In this document: positions 10,736 to 20,466 of the stretch, piece by piece
How the letters are laid out: each line of letters starts with the position of its first letter
How positions within the stretch are numbered: position 1 is the stretch's first letter
Source: Chelonoidis abingdonii
Taxonomy: Eukaryota > Chordata > Testudines > Testudinidae
DNA length: 64,000 bases
Reading direction: 5' to 3'
Assembly (NCBI RefSeq): GCF_003597395.2
Contig: NC_133773.1
Coordinates: forward strand, 130,326,159 to 130,390,158
The notes under the pieces: generated by a model
The model's input: the letters and a program-made list of their open reading frames with translations, nothing else
What the model was told of the DNA's origin: nothing
Databases searched by the model: none
Position numbers and translations under genes: made by a program

Positions 10736-11444
10736 CTAAAGCCCAAGTTCAGGAGGTGGCGTTGGAGTCATCCACTGATTGGAGCACTGCTTATCTAAAA
10801 GCTGCATTGTCTCTGGACTGTTGGGTAATTGCATAGTGTGTGAAGAAAGTGTGTATGGAGGACCATGTCGCTGCTCTGCAGATTTCCGAAGTAGCGATCT
10901 GCGCCAAGAACGCTGTTGACAAAGCCTGTGCCCTGGTGGAGTGCACAGTGATTGGGGTGCAGGAACCCCCACCAGGTTTTAGCACTCATGGATGCAGGAT
11001 GTGATCCATGACAAAATGCATTGTGACAATACGGGTAGGCCTTTCATTCTGTCCGCCACAGCCAAGAATAGCTGGACTGATTTTCTGAACGGCTTCATCC
11101 TCTCGAAGCAGAAAGCTAGTGCCCTGCGGACATCTAGTGAGTCCGGCTTAGGTAGAACACCAGGAGAAAGGATGTCCTGGTTAAATGTGAAACTGCAATA
11201 CAACCTTTGGGAGGAAAGCAGAATGAGGTCTGAGCTGCACGTTGTCCTTATAGAACACAGTAGAAGGGGGCTCTGAGGTTAGGGCCTTGAGTTCAGACAC
11301 CTTCCTGGCCAAAGTTATCACCACCTGAGGGAGACTGGCCTCTTTCTGACCCCTTTTTCTTCTGAGCCAGCAATTGGGACCAGTGCCCAAGGCTGGAATG
11401 TCCCTGAGAGGCTCATTGCCAGTCCCAAGCTTTTCTGCTAGCAT
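10736..11444 (-). pseudogene. DIRS tyrosine recombinase relic (copy A)
   Basis: Minus-strand coding remnant of the integrase-like tyrosine recombinase that closes the DIRS cycle. The upstream part (11181-11390) contains VITLARKVSELKALTSEPP, the box with the first catalytic arginine. The downstream part (10791-10985) contains HSTRAQALSTAFLAQIATSE, the H-x-x-R box, followed by ICRAATWSSIHTF. Three frames are needed to follow the protein and stops occur, so it is not functional. Copies of the same boxes lie at 12472-13092 and 52380-52640. Confidence 0.78.
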
Positions 11445-12471
11445 CTTTCTTTGGTGCCGGATCCTTCAAAGATGGCGCTGGAGGGCTTCGCGGTGAAGAC
11501 AAAGTGCTGGGAGCAGGGTCCCTGGGGCCTGGGTCCAGCTGAGGTCGGACAGCTGCCTCCATAAGAAGAATTTTGAGATGCTGCTCCCTCTCCTGAATGG
11601 TTCTTGGTCGGAAACCCCGACAGCAGTCTTTCTAGTGACCCTCACCCAGGCACCATAAGCAGGAGGTGGGGAGTATGTGTGTGTGTCACTTTTTGGCATG
11701 CACTTCGCACAAATCTGGTAAGTCTGAAAGCCCAGGATCATGGCATGCGCCAGTAACAAATGCGTGGCGGGAACCCCCTGTAACTGAAACTTCTAAAGAG
11801 CTACTGAACTATACTAACTACTGGAAATTAGCTATGTACAGGGTACAGCTAAAGCACTGCTAATCCACTTGCCGAAGCAAGAGAAGAGCAAGTGGAAGTC
11901 CCAGCTACCATTACTGGCAGCAAATAGGAACTGAAGTGGTGGTGGTTCGACAGGGCTCTATATTGGGTGCCATGAAGGCGCGACTCCAGGTGGTGCTCAG
12001 GCCAAACCAACAGTTGCTGCTTTGGGGAAAAAATCTTCCAGTTACAGCGAATGTGCACACACCTGATTGGAACTGACTTGAACAAGCACTCGAAGAAGAA
12101 AAAACGGTTACTAACATTCCGTATCTTTTGTTCTTCGAGATATTTTGATCATGTCCATTCCAATGTAGGGTTTGTGCACCACCACTGGAAAGTTTTTCCA
12201 TCAGTGGTATCCATCAGGTCGGCTCTGGTGGCCCCTGGAATTGTGTCCTCATAGTGACAGTACACAGGGACCTACTGCCCCCTCAGTTCCTTCTTGCCTG
12301 CTAACTCTGACAGAGAAGTAGGAGTTTGGGTTGTGGAATGGACATGAACAACACATCTCAAAGAACAGCAGCTATGGAAGGTTAATAACCATTTTTTCTT
12401 CTCTGAGTGCTTGCTCATGTCCATTCCAAAGTAGGTGACTCCCAAGCAGATGTAGGAGGAGGGATCAGAGT

Positions 12472-13092
12472 TCAATGACAAGCAGACTGTAGCACTGCTC
12501 TGACGAATCCAGCATCGTTGCTGGCCTGCTGAGTGAGGGCACAGTGAGTTGCAAAACTGTGGGCTGAAGACTGTGTTGCCACTCTACAGATATCCTCGAT
12601 GGGAACCTGTGCAGCTGAAGATGTTTGTGCCCTTGTGGAATGTGCCATCAGGGCCAGGGCAGAGACTTTCATCAGGTTGTAGCACACACGGATACAAGAA
12701 GCGACCCACAAAGAAATTTTCTGGGTTGAGATTGGGAGACCTTTCATGCTGTCTGCCACTGCCATGAAAAGCTGAGTAGTCTTCCTAAATGATGTAGTCC
12801 TTTTTATGTAGAAGGCCAGCGCCTACCTGACATCTGGTGAATGAAGCCTCTGTTCCTGGCTGTTGGCCTGTGGTTTTGGGTAGAAGACCGGGAGGAAAAT
12901 GTTCTGGTTATTGTGGAATTGCAACACCACCCTTCGAAGGAAGACTGGGTGAGGGCATATTTGGACCTTATCCTTAAAGGAGACCACGTATGGCGGTTCT
13001 GAAGTAAGGGCCCTAATCTTCGAGACCCTTATGGCCGAGGTGAAGGCCACCAGAAAGTCTACCTTCCATGACAAGTCAAGTAGAGAGCCCAT
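12472..13092 (-). pseudogene. DIRS tyrosine recombinase relic (copy B)
   Basis: The minus-strand frame at 12472-12765 encodes MAHSTRAQTSSAAQVPIED, which is the H-x-x-R box and the following helix, then SAHSFATHCALTQQ. The frame at 12823-13092 encodes VDFLVAFTSAIRVSKIRALT, the first-arginine box, in which the arginine is displaced relative to copies A and D. The stretch of YKDNVQLRPH type in copy A corresponds to FKDKVQICPH here. The frames are offset and broken. Confidence 0.78.
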
Positions 13093-13106
13093 TGCTAAGA
13101 TCTTGA

Positions 13107-13999
13107 ATGGGGAACCACCTATGCCAGGAAGCTCTCTGCCTGTGGGAATTCTGCATATCCCACTTAGTCAACCTCGTCTCCTACCTCCCTGGGGAAGAGA
13201 ACGAGTTAGCGGATTGCCTCCACTGGTCTTTCTCCAATCACGAATGGTCCATCTGCCCAGATATCGTAAAGAACATTTTCCAGCAGTGGGGAACTCCCCT
13301 GATACACCTGCTTTGCAACTAGACACAACAGAAAGCACCTTCAGTTCTGTTCCTTTCTGAATCACAGCCTGGGCTCAGTCACGGATGCGTTTTTCCTCCC
13401 ATGGAGAGACCATCTTTACTACGTATTCCCCCCTTTCCTGTCATACACAAGGTCCTGCTGATAGCCCCGCCTGGCCTCACCAACCTTGTTTTACCACCTT
13501 TCTGGATCTTTTGGTGGAAACACCAACCAGCCTACCTCTGTTTCTGGAACTCATCTCTGACGATCACGGATGCTTACATCATCCAAACCTCAAGTCCCTC
13601 CATCTCATGGCCTGGAAGCCCCAGGGCTGAACCCTTTGGAGTTAGCATTCTCAGGTCTGGTTCAAGAAGTTTTTAGAGAACAGAAAATCATCCACTAGGG
13701 CCACATATCTGGCAAAGTGGAACTGGACAGCGCAGAAAGGGGTCTCGCCCATGTAATCATCAGTACCATGTATTCTGAAGTATTTGCTACACCTGAAGCA
13801 ACAAGGACTATTGGTATCCTCAATTATAATCCAGTTGGCAGCAATTTTGACTTTCCACCAATGGGTGAATGGCAGATCCACCTTTGCAAACTCACTTTGT
13901 AGTTGTGTTCTCGAGGGGCTGTACCCAAGAGTCCCGGTTAAACAAGGCATGCCCTGGTGCCGGGGAAGTGGTAACCCAATAACCAAGGCTCTAATCTAA
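13107..13999 (+). pseudogene. DIRS RNase H end and recombinase start (inverted block)
   Basis: Plus-strand remnant. 13107-13322 encodes LVSYLPGEENELADCLHWSF and then QQWGTPLIHLL, the end of the reverse transcriptase/RNase H polyprotein, as in other DIRS elements (YLPG..N..AD.LSR and W.TP..DLFA). 13385-13640 continues with VFPPFPVIHKVL. 13784-13999 encodes QLAAILTFHQWVNGRSTFAN and FLEGLY-like sequence, the N-terminal core-binding part of the recombinase. A stop follows HLLCN. The orientation is opposite to that of the recombinase C-terminal part at 12472-13092. Confidence 0.72.
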
Positions 14000-14502
14000 T
14001 AAATATTAAACAACATTGAATTGTAAATTCTGACTACTCTAATTAACTATATACGGGAAAAGGCAAAATTCACTGAGGAGAGTACTTGCGTGAACACAGG
14101 ATGAGCAGAAGCTCCAGTGACTGTCCCAGGCAATAAGAAAGAATTTAGGGGAAGGTGGAATGGCAGGGCCCTATATACTGGCGCTATGAGGGCGTGACTC
14201 TAGTAGGCATCAGAGCCAATCTGACGGATACCACTGAGGGAAATACTTTCCGGCAGCGGTGCTCAGGGTGAGCACACACCTACATTGAAATGGACTTAAG
14301 CAAGCACTCAAAGAAGAATAGCACTTAACATTACACTGAAATAAACTATGCAAGAGTAGAAGGGTTTACAGAAGAGGATGGGCTAGGGATGGTTTCTCAA
14401 CTCAAACTTCTATCATAATCAGCTGTAGCGATTGAAGGAGGTTTGCCAACAAACAGGTGCGTTGCAACAAAGCACAACCAAACCAATCCCATTATAAAAG
14501 AT

Positions 14503-14770
14503 GGCCTGGTCTACACCTAAAATTTCTAGATACATTGCTCAGGAATGTGAAAACTTTTATGCCCGGTGCAACAGTTACATTGACCTAACCCCCACTGTAG
14601 ACCCAGCTACGTCAATGGAAGAATTCTTCCATCGAGCTAGCTACTGCTTCTTGCAGGGATTTACTACAGCAATGGAAAAAACTCTTCATCACTGTAGTAA
14701 GTGTCTACACTACAGTAGCATAGCTACTGTACTAAAGGTGCGCCTCTGCAATGCTTGTCGTGTAGACATA
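14503..14770. mobile_element. MITE with GGCCTGGTCTACAC ends
   Basis: The left end GGCCTGGTCTACAC and the right end TCGTGTAGACATAC are inverted. The inside holds another inverted pair (CACTGTAGTAAGTGTCTACA against CTACTGTACTAAAGG). The ends match those of the Harbinger-type elements at 20039 and 63802, so it is probably a nonautonomous relative. A long open frame across it (14501-14869) is incidental and contains no known domain. Confidence 0.6.
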
Positions 14771-14774
14771 CTCC

Positions 14775-17700
14775 CCAGTTATAAGGGTACTTTACTTCCC
14801 CAAGTCTTAACTGCTCTAGCTAAACTTCCTTCACAATATACAACTAGTCATAATATACAAATCCTTTGATATGAACAAGATTAGTCCAGAAGAATTTGTG
14901 ATATCTTGAATGTAGGACAGATCAATTTTTGACCAGATTAAAAAAAACAGATGGGGATGGGGATAAAAATACTTTTTTGGAAAGTACCATTTAAAGTCAT
15001 AGCTATGACATAACTTCTATTTGAATTATATTCCAGTCATTGCTAATATTCAAAAAAAGTTTAACAGTTCTATACTGAAAGGGAGGGGAAAAGACCCATT
15101 TAAAAAAAAAAAGTTCAAATTTTGTTCCACAACTTTAGTTATAATCCAGATTCCTATACTGTAATGCAAAGCATAATCACTCACTTATTGAGATAGACTG
15201 GTGCGCGCATGCGCGCGCGCACACACACACACACACGAAAGCCAAGAGAGATAAATGAACAATGTGACATTTAGATATATACAATCACAACCAAAAGATC
15301 AATACAGGAATTCTGAAGGGTTGCAAGAACAAAATTTTTTTTATTGAGTTGTTATTTTAAACCATTAGAAGAAAGATGGCTAAACATGTGAAAGGTAAAT
15401 ACATTACTCCAGCATTAACAAATACGGTTATAGTGTACACATTTTAACATTTGTATATAAGATTAGTTTTGGTGACAAGATAAAGCAAGAATCCCCCAAA
15501 GCAGACAGATGAAACTTCTGTATTTGTGTTATAAATACAAGACAACGAATGTGATTTTAAAAGTAAAATTCCTCTACAGACTTCAACTATTCCCTGTATT
15601 TAATCTAGCAGAAGTGCAGTCCCTGGGTTCAAATTTTTTCCAATATCTGTTTTTAGAAAGAATCATAAAAATGTCCAAATACCCCTTTTTGTTTAAATTG
15701 ACCAAATGGCACCTATTTGCCTGAAGCAATAAAGTAGACAGTATTCAAGAGATAAATCGATAGTAGGAAAGAGAGAGGCTGGGGTTTCAACTGAAAGTTA
15801 GGCTGCTGAATGCTGACATTATTGATTTTAGCTAGTTCAGCTGGCCTTGTAATTAAAATGTAAATTTGAGAAAGAGATTATGTCCTGACAGAAATGGTGG
15901 GATTAGGAGGAGATAAAAGCCCCTCAGTCAAAATTCAGAGAAAGAAATGAGAAAGAAAGAGCACAGGTTTCCTCAGCTGTGTGGATTTAGACTAAATTTA
16001 ACTACTTCAGATTCACCTACATTTAATTGAAAAAACAGAGATAGAATATAAACAAGTATTATGAACTACAACTTTCTTGGAACAATATAATATTTAATTT
16101 CTGTTTCACATTTTAAGGAGTCCTACCCAAGCCAAGTATGTGTAATTTATATTAATATACACACACAAGCAAAACTCTCATGGAAATTTACCAGGTTGGG
16201 TATAATATTTACCCACTCGCCAGTTACCATCATGATCATGAAAAAACTAAAGATATTTTTTTCACCAAATACAGTAAGCTGGGTGAAGAGAATTTTGCAA
16301 GGCATGTTCTATATGAACACACAGAAGTACTCCCACACAGTACTCCTAACCTGTGCCCACAAAAACAAATGACAAAGCTTCCATTGTCTTCAGAATCCAG
16401 GCTATAATATCTATGTATGCATATACACAATGTGTGGAAACAAACTATGGTATGTGATAATGTATTGTAAAGGTTTCATTATTTGCGAGGGTTCCATCAC
16501 TCATGAGGGATGAAACCTTGAGTGAATTATGCAGATCATCCCCAACAGGTGCTACAATCTTTTCAGATCACATAGCATCATGTATTTTTGAAATTCATTT
16601 CAGAAGTGTTTTAGAGTGTGCTTTATTTTAAACCACTTTACTGGGATCCTCTCTCCTATCCTTCCACCTCTGAAGGCAGGCTCCCTGGGTAACATGACTT
16701 CAGCTATAGACCTCTGAGGTAAAGAAAAAGCTAAATGGTTTAAAAAGTTTCTGAAAATGACTGAAAAGAGCTTTTTAAAAAAATATCTAAAATGGTTTAA
16801 CAGTATCTTGGAGCCTTCCAGGGCTCCAAGTATTGTACGCTGCACTGGGAAGCTCAGAATCTTCATTTCTGATGGCACCCATTTCTAGTCCTGTAGGTGT
16901 ATGAGGTATCTGACAAAACCAGCTAAACAAAAAAAACCCCCCAAAGCAGCTGTGTGAAGTGCTAGGAGGTTTGAAATGTTAGCTATAATTCTGGCAAATA
17001 TAGATGTTTTAACTGAGTGCAAGTGAGGTAATTATATGCATGATAAAAACAATACATCACATGGACATACACAGAGCTTCCTGAAGAAAGGCTGAAAGAT
17101 TCTTTTATAATGAAAAGTGTAAGGCAACCTAAATATAAAGGTCACTACCAGCTCCCCCTATAATCCACACATGTTCACTGACAAATTTTCATTAAAGTTG
17201 CTGTAACTGCACATTAAAAATCCTAAGCTATAAAAAACATAATTAATAGCTAAGGTCATTAACTACAGAAATTAAATTACATTACACATCTTATGTGGTT
17301 TGACAAAACAATTATAGACATGCTAACAATTATAACCTTAATGCTCATTATAACCTTATCTCTGCCCTATTTTTAATCTAGTATAGGATGACAGCACTCC
17401 GATGACTTCAGACACTATATCCCTCTGAACCTGCAACTTTTACTAAATTTACCACGACTGCTCTGTGACAAATTTTCTACTCTATTAATGTGCACGTGAA
17501 CAGTCTCCTTGTAAAATTAATCCTATGGACAAACCTACAAGATGCTGATTGTGTTATGCAGTGTTCAGCACCTTCAACTTCTATGAACTTCAGTGGGAGA
17601 TGAATGTAGTCACCAACTTGAGGAAGGGCCTACAGATTTCAGAAGGACCTTACTTACAAGAGGGACCCATGCATGGATGTGTGGAAGTATTTTCATAATC

Positions 17701-18031
17701 TACTCCTTCATCTATATGAGAAAGAAACAATTTTAACATTTTGCTGGAAGTAGAAAAATTTTAATCACGTTTTTCTGTAAATGTGCAAATATTCAATTTA
17801 TATTAAATTCTTAGGTATATTTTATAATGACAAAATATATTGTATTATTTTTCTTTATGGGTTGCTGTAAAAGGGATATTTTTGTCTGAATATTTTTTTT
17901 AATGTTATGTAATGTAGCCATTTTACTTTTAAATTAATAGCTAAAATATTTCTAACAATTGCATGCACTGAGGAAAAACTTTAATTTTTTTTGTATACAG
18001 TGATCAAAGTCAAAGTTGTAATTTGAATATT
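14775..18031. other. Intron, only a microsatellite recognised
   Basis: About 3.3 kb of AT-rich sequence. Apart from the alternating GC/CA tract at 15201-15237 I see no exon, RNA gene or nameable repeat on either strand. Confidence 0.5.
15201..15237. repeat. Alternating (GC)n(AC)n microsatellite
   Basis: A run of strictly alternating purine and pyrimidine: GTGCGCGCATGCGCGCGCGC then eight or more CA units. Such tracts can adopt Z-DNA in principle. It also contains the small palindrome GCGCGCATGCGCGC. Confidence 0.9.
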
Positions 18032-18039
18032 GCCTATCA

Positions 18040-18262
18040 CAGGGGTTCTCAAACTGGGGGTTGGGACCCCTCAGGGGGTTGCGAGGTTATTACATGGGGG
18101 GTAGCGAACTGTCAACCTCCATCCCAAATCCCGCTTTGCCGCCACCATTTATAATGGTGTTAAATATATTAAAAAGTGTTTTTAATTTATAAGGGGGGGG
18201 GGTCACACTCAGAGGCTTGCTATGTGAAAGAGGTCACCAGTAAAAAAGTTTGAGAGCCACTA
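18040..18262 (+). mobile_element. hAT MITE with 8-bp target duplication
   Basis: Starts CAGGGGTTCTCAAACTGGGG and ends AGTTTGAGAGCCACTA. The flanks are GCCTATCA (18032-18039) and GGCTATCA (18263-18270), an 8-bp duplication with one change. It is the same family as 7306-7500 and 18999-19232 but in the opposite orientation. It contains a G9 run at 18194-18202 and no reading frame. Confidence 0.88.
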
Positions 18263-18998
18263 GGCTATCACCTCTAGGCAGATTTCTGATAAACCATTTA
18301 TTAAGGGCAGTATTATTTTAATTATGTAGTCAGTAACCTTAACTATTCATTCCCTCAATTTTAAAAAAAAATTTAAATAGCAACTTTAATCTTAATTTAA
18401 CAAAAGTCTTTATACTTCCTTTTTTTAAAAAGAAAAAATATGCTTGTTTAATCAGAGGTATTATCTTCTGAATTAAGATAATGAACTGTGTGTTAATACT
18501 GTTGTCTTCTGATAGGGAAGAAGAGGCTCCTAAATTCTGCAGGGTATAGAAAGCAGGGGATAATGCTGTTTCTTACTCCCTTTTCAATAACTGCTCTGAG
18601 TTTTTCCCTATAGAAGTCAACAACTGCCTGTAAATTATCCATGTAACCTAATGGACTAATTGGTCTAGTGCTAATGTTGCAGCTCTATCATGCTCTTGGT
18701 TCTGAATTTAATTTCTGAGAACGGGACTATGAATTCTAATGTTCTTCTGTCTATTTACTTTGGTCTTCTCCAAGTTTCTGAAGAATGACTGCACATAACC
18801 TGAGGGGCACTGAGACATCCCTTTTGCAGCTCCTAGTCCTGAGTTACACGGAGCAGGATCATTGAGCCCGGGAAGGAGGGTTTTGAGTTCTGTAATGCAT
18901 CTACTCTCAACTGAAGAACAGTTGGAATTTATGAAGTCCCGATCCCAAGAATGAAACTCAAGATCCACAACATATTAGACCTACGATATTAGCTAAAC

Positions 18999-19232
18999 CA
19001 GTGGCTCTCAAACTTTTTTTTTTTTTTTTTTTTTACTGGTGATTCCTTTCACATAGCATGCCTCTGAGTGCACCCCCCCTTATAAATTAAAAACACTTTT
19101 TAATATATTTAACACCATTATAAATGCTGGAGGCAAAGCAGGATCTGGGATGGAGGTTGACCGCTCGTGACCCTCCATGTAATAACCTTGCGACCCCCTA
19201 AGGGGTCTCTACCCGCAGTTTGAAAACCCCTG
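18999..19232 (-). mobile_element. hAT MITE with perfect 8-bp target duplication
   Basis: Starts CAGTGGCTCTCAAAC and ends GTTTGAAAACCCCTG, with perfect flanking repeats AGCTAAAC at 18991-18998 and 19233-19240. It carries a T run of about 23 bases after the left end. Only about 730 bases separate it from its oppositely oriented relative at 18040-18262. Confidence 0.92.
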
Positions 19233-19875
19233 AGCTAAACAAACCTACTGAGTTAAATGGAGAATGTACAATCCCTTAGTGACTGAGTCCTGATTCAGGA
19301 AAGCATCCCTACCGGAAGTTAGCTAAAGCATGTGCTTTCTTGAATCTGTGCCTGAAAAAAGAACTGGAGACAGAGTTCCCTTACCCCAGTTCACCTAACA
19401 CTTGATCTTCATTTTTAGGCAGAACATTTAACAAAATTCACCCAGTAGATGTGGGGTCCTGTTAGGTGAGTTTAATAAATAAGTGCACATCTAATATAGA
19501 ATGGACATAGGGAGGAAAGAAAACTCACACCAAGTGTAGCCCATAGGATCCCAAATGTGTTCACAAATACTTATCCCCTAAAATTGTAAGGTGTGGATAA
19601 AGTTGATCAACTGCATATTTTCATTTTTGCAGTTACTCAACTTAAAGAAGCAATTTTAGCCATCTACAAAGGAAGATAAGAAAACAAAGGGGACAGTGTG
19701 CATTTATTTTTGTTAAAATAATTTCACTGTATATGTAAATTAAGACTTGATCCTTATGCTTTTCAAAAATTTCAAGTAAATCAAGAACTAGGCAATCCTG
19801 GCTTCAGGGATCACAAATAAGTTACATACAATATGCATAATGCACATAATGTGCATAATAACAACTATAATCTAA

Positions 19876-20466
19876 TTTATGCTTTGGGGCTTCAACCAGT
19901 TGCCTGCAAGGGTCAGGGGGCAGTTTTCCCCCCCAATCTACCACTGTAATTTTTGGGGGAGGGTTTTGCCACAGCTAGAAATAAGATACTGATTGGGGTG
20001 GACTGGTGTTCTGAGGTGGTAAAGAGAATCTTCTCTCAGGCCTGGTCTACACTATGCATTTAAACCAATTTTAGCAGCATTAAACCGATTTAACGTGTAC
20101 CCATCCACACAATGAGGCCCTTTATATCGATATAAAGGGCTCTTTAAATCAGTTTCTGTACTCCTCCCCGACGAGAGAAGTAGCGCTAAAATCGGTATTA
20201 CCATATCAAATTAGGGTTAGTGTGGCCGCAAATCGACGGTATTGGCCTCCGGGCGGTATCCCACAGTGCCCCATTGTGACCGCTCTGGAAAGCGATCTGA
20301 ACTTGGAGGCACTGGCCAGGTAGACAGGAAAAGCCCCGTGAACTTTTGAATTTCATTTCCTGTTTGCCCAGCGTGGAGCTCTGATCAGCACGAGTGGCGA
20401 TGCAGTCCCAAATCCAAAAAGAGCTCCAGCATGGACCATATGGGAGATACTGGATCTGATCGCTGT
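19876..20466. repeat. First (clean) copy of a local duplication
   Basis: This stretch holds 163 bases of flank beginning TTATGCTTTGGGGCTTCAAC, followed by the first 428 bases of the Harbinger element. The same order of sequence appears again at 20483-21480 with many substitutions and indels. The clean copy shows ordinary element sequence: CCTGGTCTACACTATGC, CGAGAGAAGTAGCGC and CAAATCGACGG. Confidence 0.8.

Larger units (their letters stand above)
10385..12104 (-). mobile_element. DIRS-type retrotransposon, copy A
   Basis: A deleted tyrosine-recombinase retrotransposon read on the minus strand. Order along the minus strand: 5' inverted terminal repeat (about 12104-11955), a gag-like stretch (about 11860-11460), tyrosine recombinase remnant (11444-10736), internal complementary region (about 10690-10620) and 3' terminal repeat (about 10560-10385). 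The outer segments 10395-10560 and 11955-12104 are reverse complements: both hold the motif read as CAATCAGGTGTNTGCGC, then GGAAGATTTTTCCCC, then TGGAGTCGC. The reverse transcriptase/RNase H part is missing. DIRS elements lack target duplications, and none is visible. It directly abuts copy B. Confidence 0.78.
12106..14319 (-). mobile_element. DIRS-type retrotransposon, copy B (internally inverted)
   Basis: The second copy is immediately to the right of copy A in the same orientation. Its 3' terminal block is 12106-12390 and its 5' terminal repeat is about 14150-14319, again with GCACTCAAAGAAGAA at the outer edge. Between them the recombinase (12472-13092) reads on the minus strand, but the RNase H and the recombinase N-terminal part (13107-13999) read on the plus strand. 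An internal inversion or a template switch is the simplest explanation. No intact reading frame remains. Confidence 0.72.

Noticed and set aside
14501..14869. A 122-codon plus-strand frame
   Set aside because: It spans a MITE with inverted GGCCTGGTCTACAC ends; no known protein similarity.
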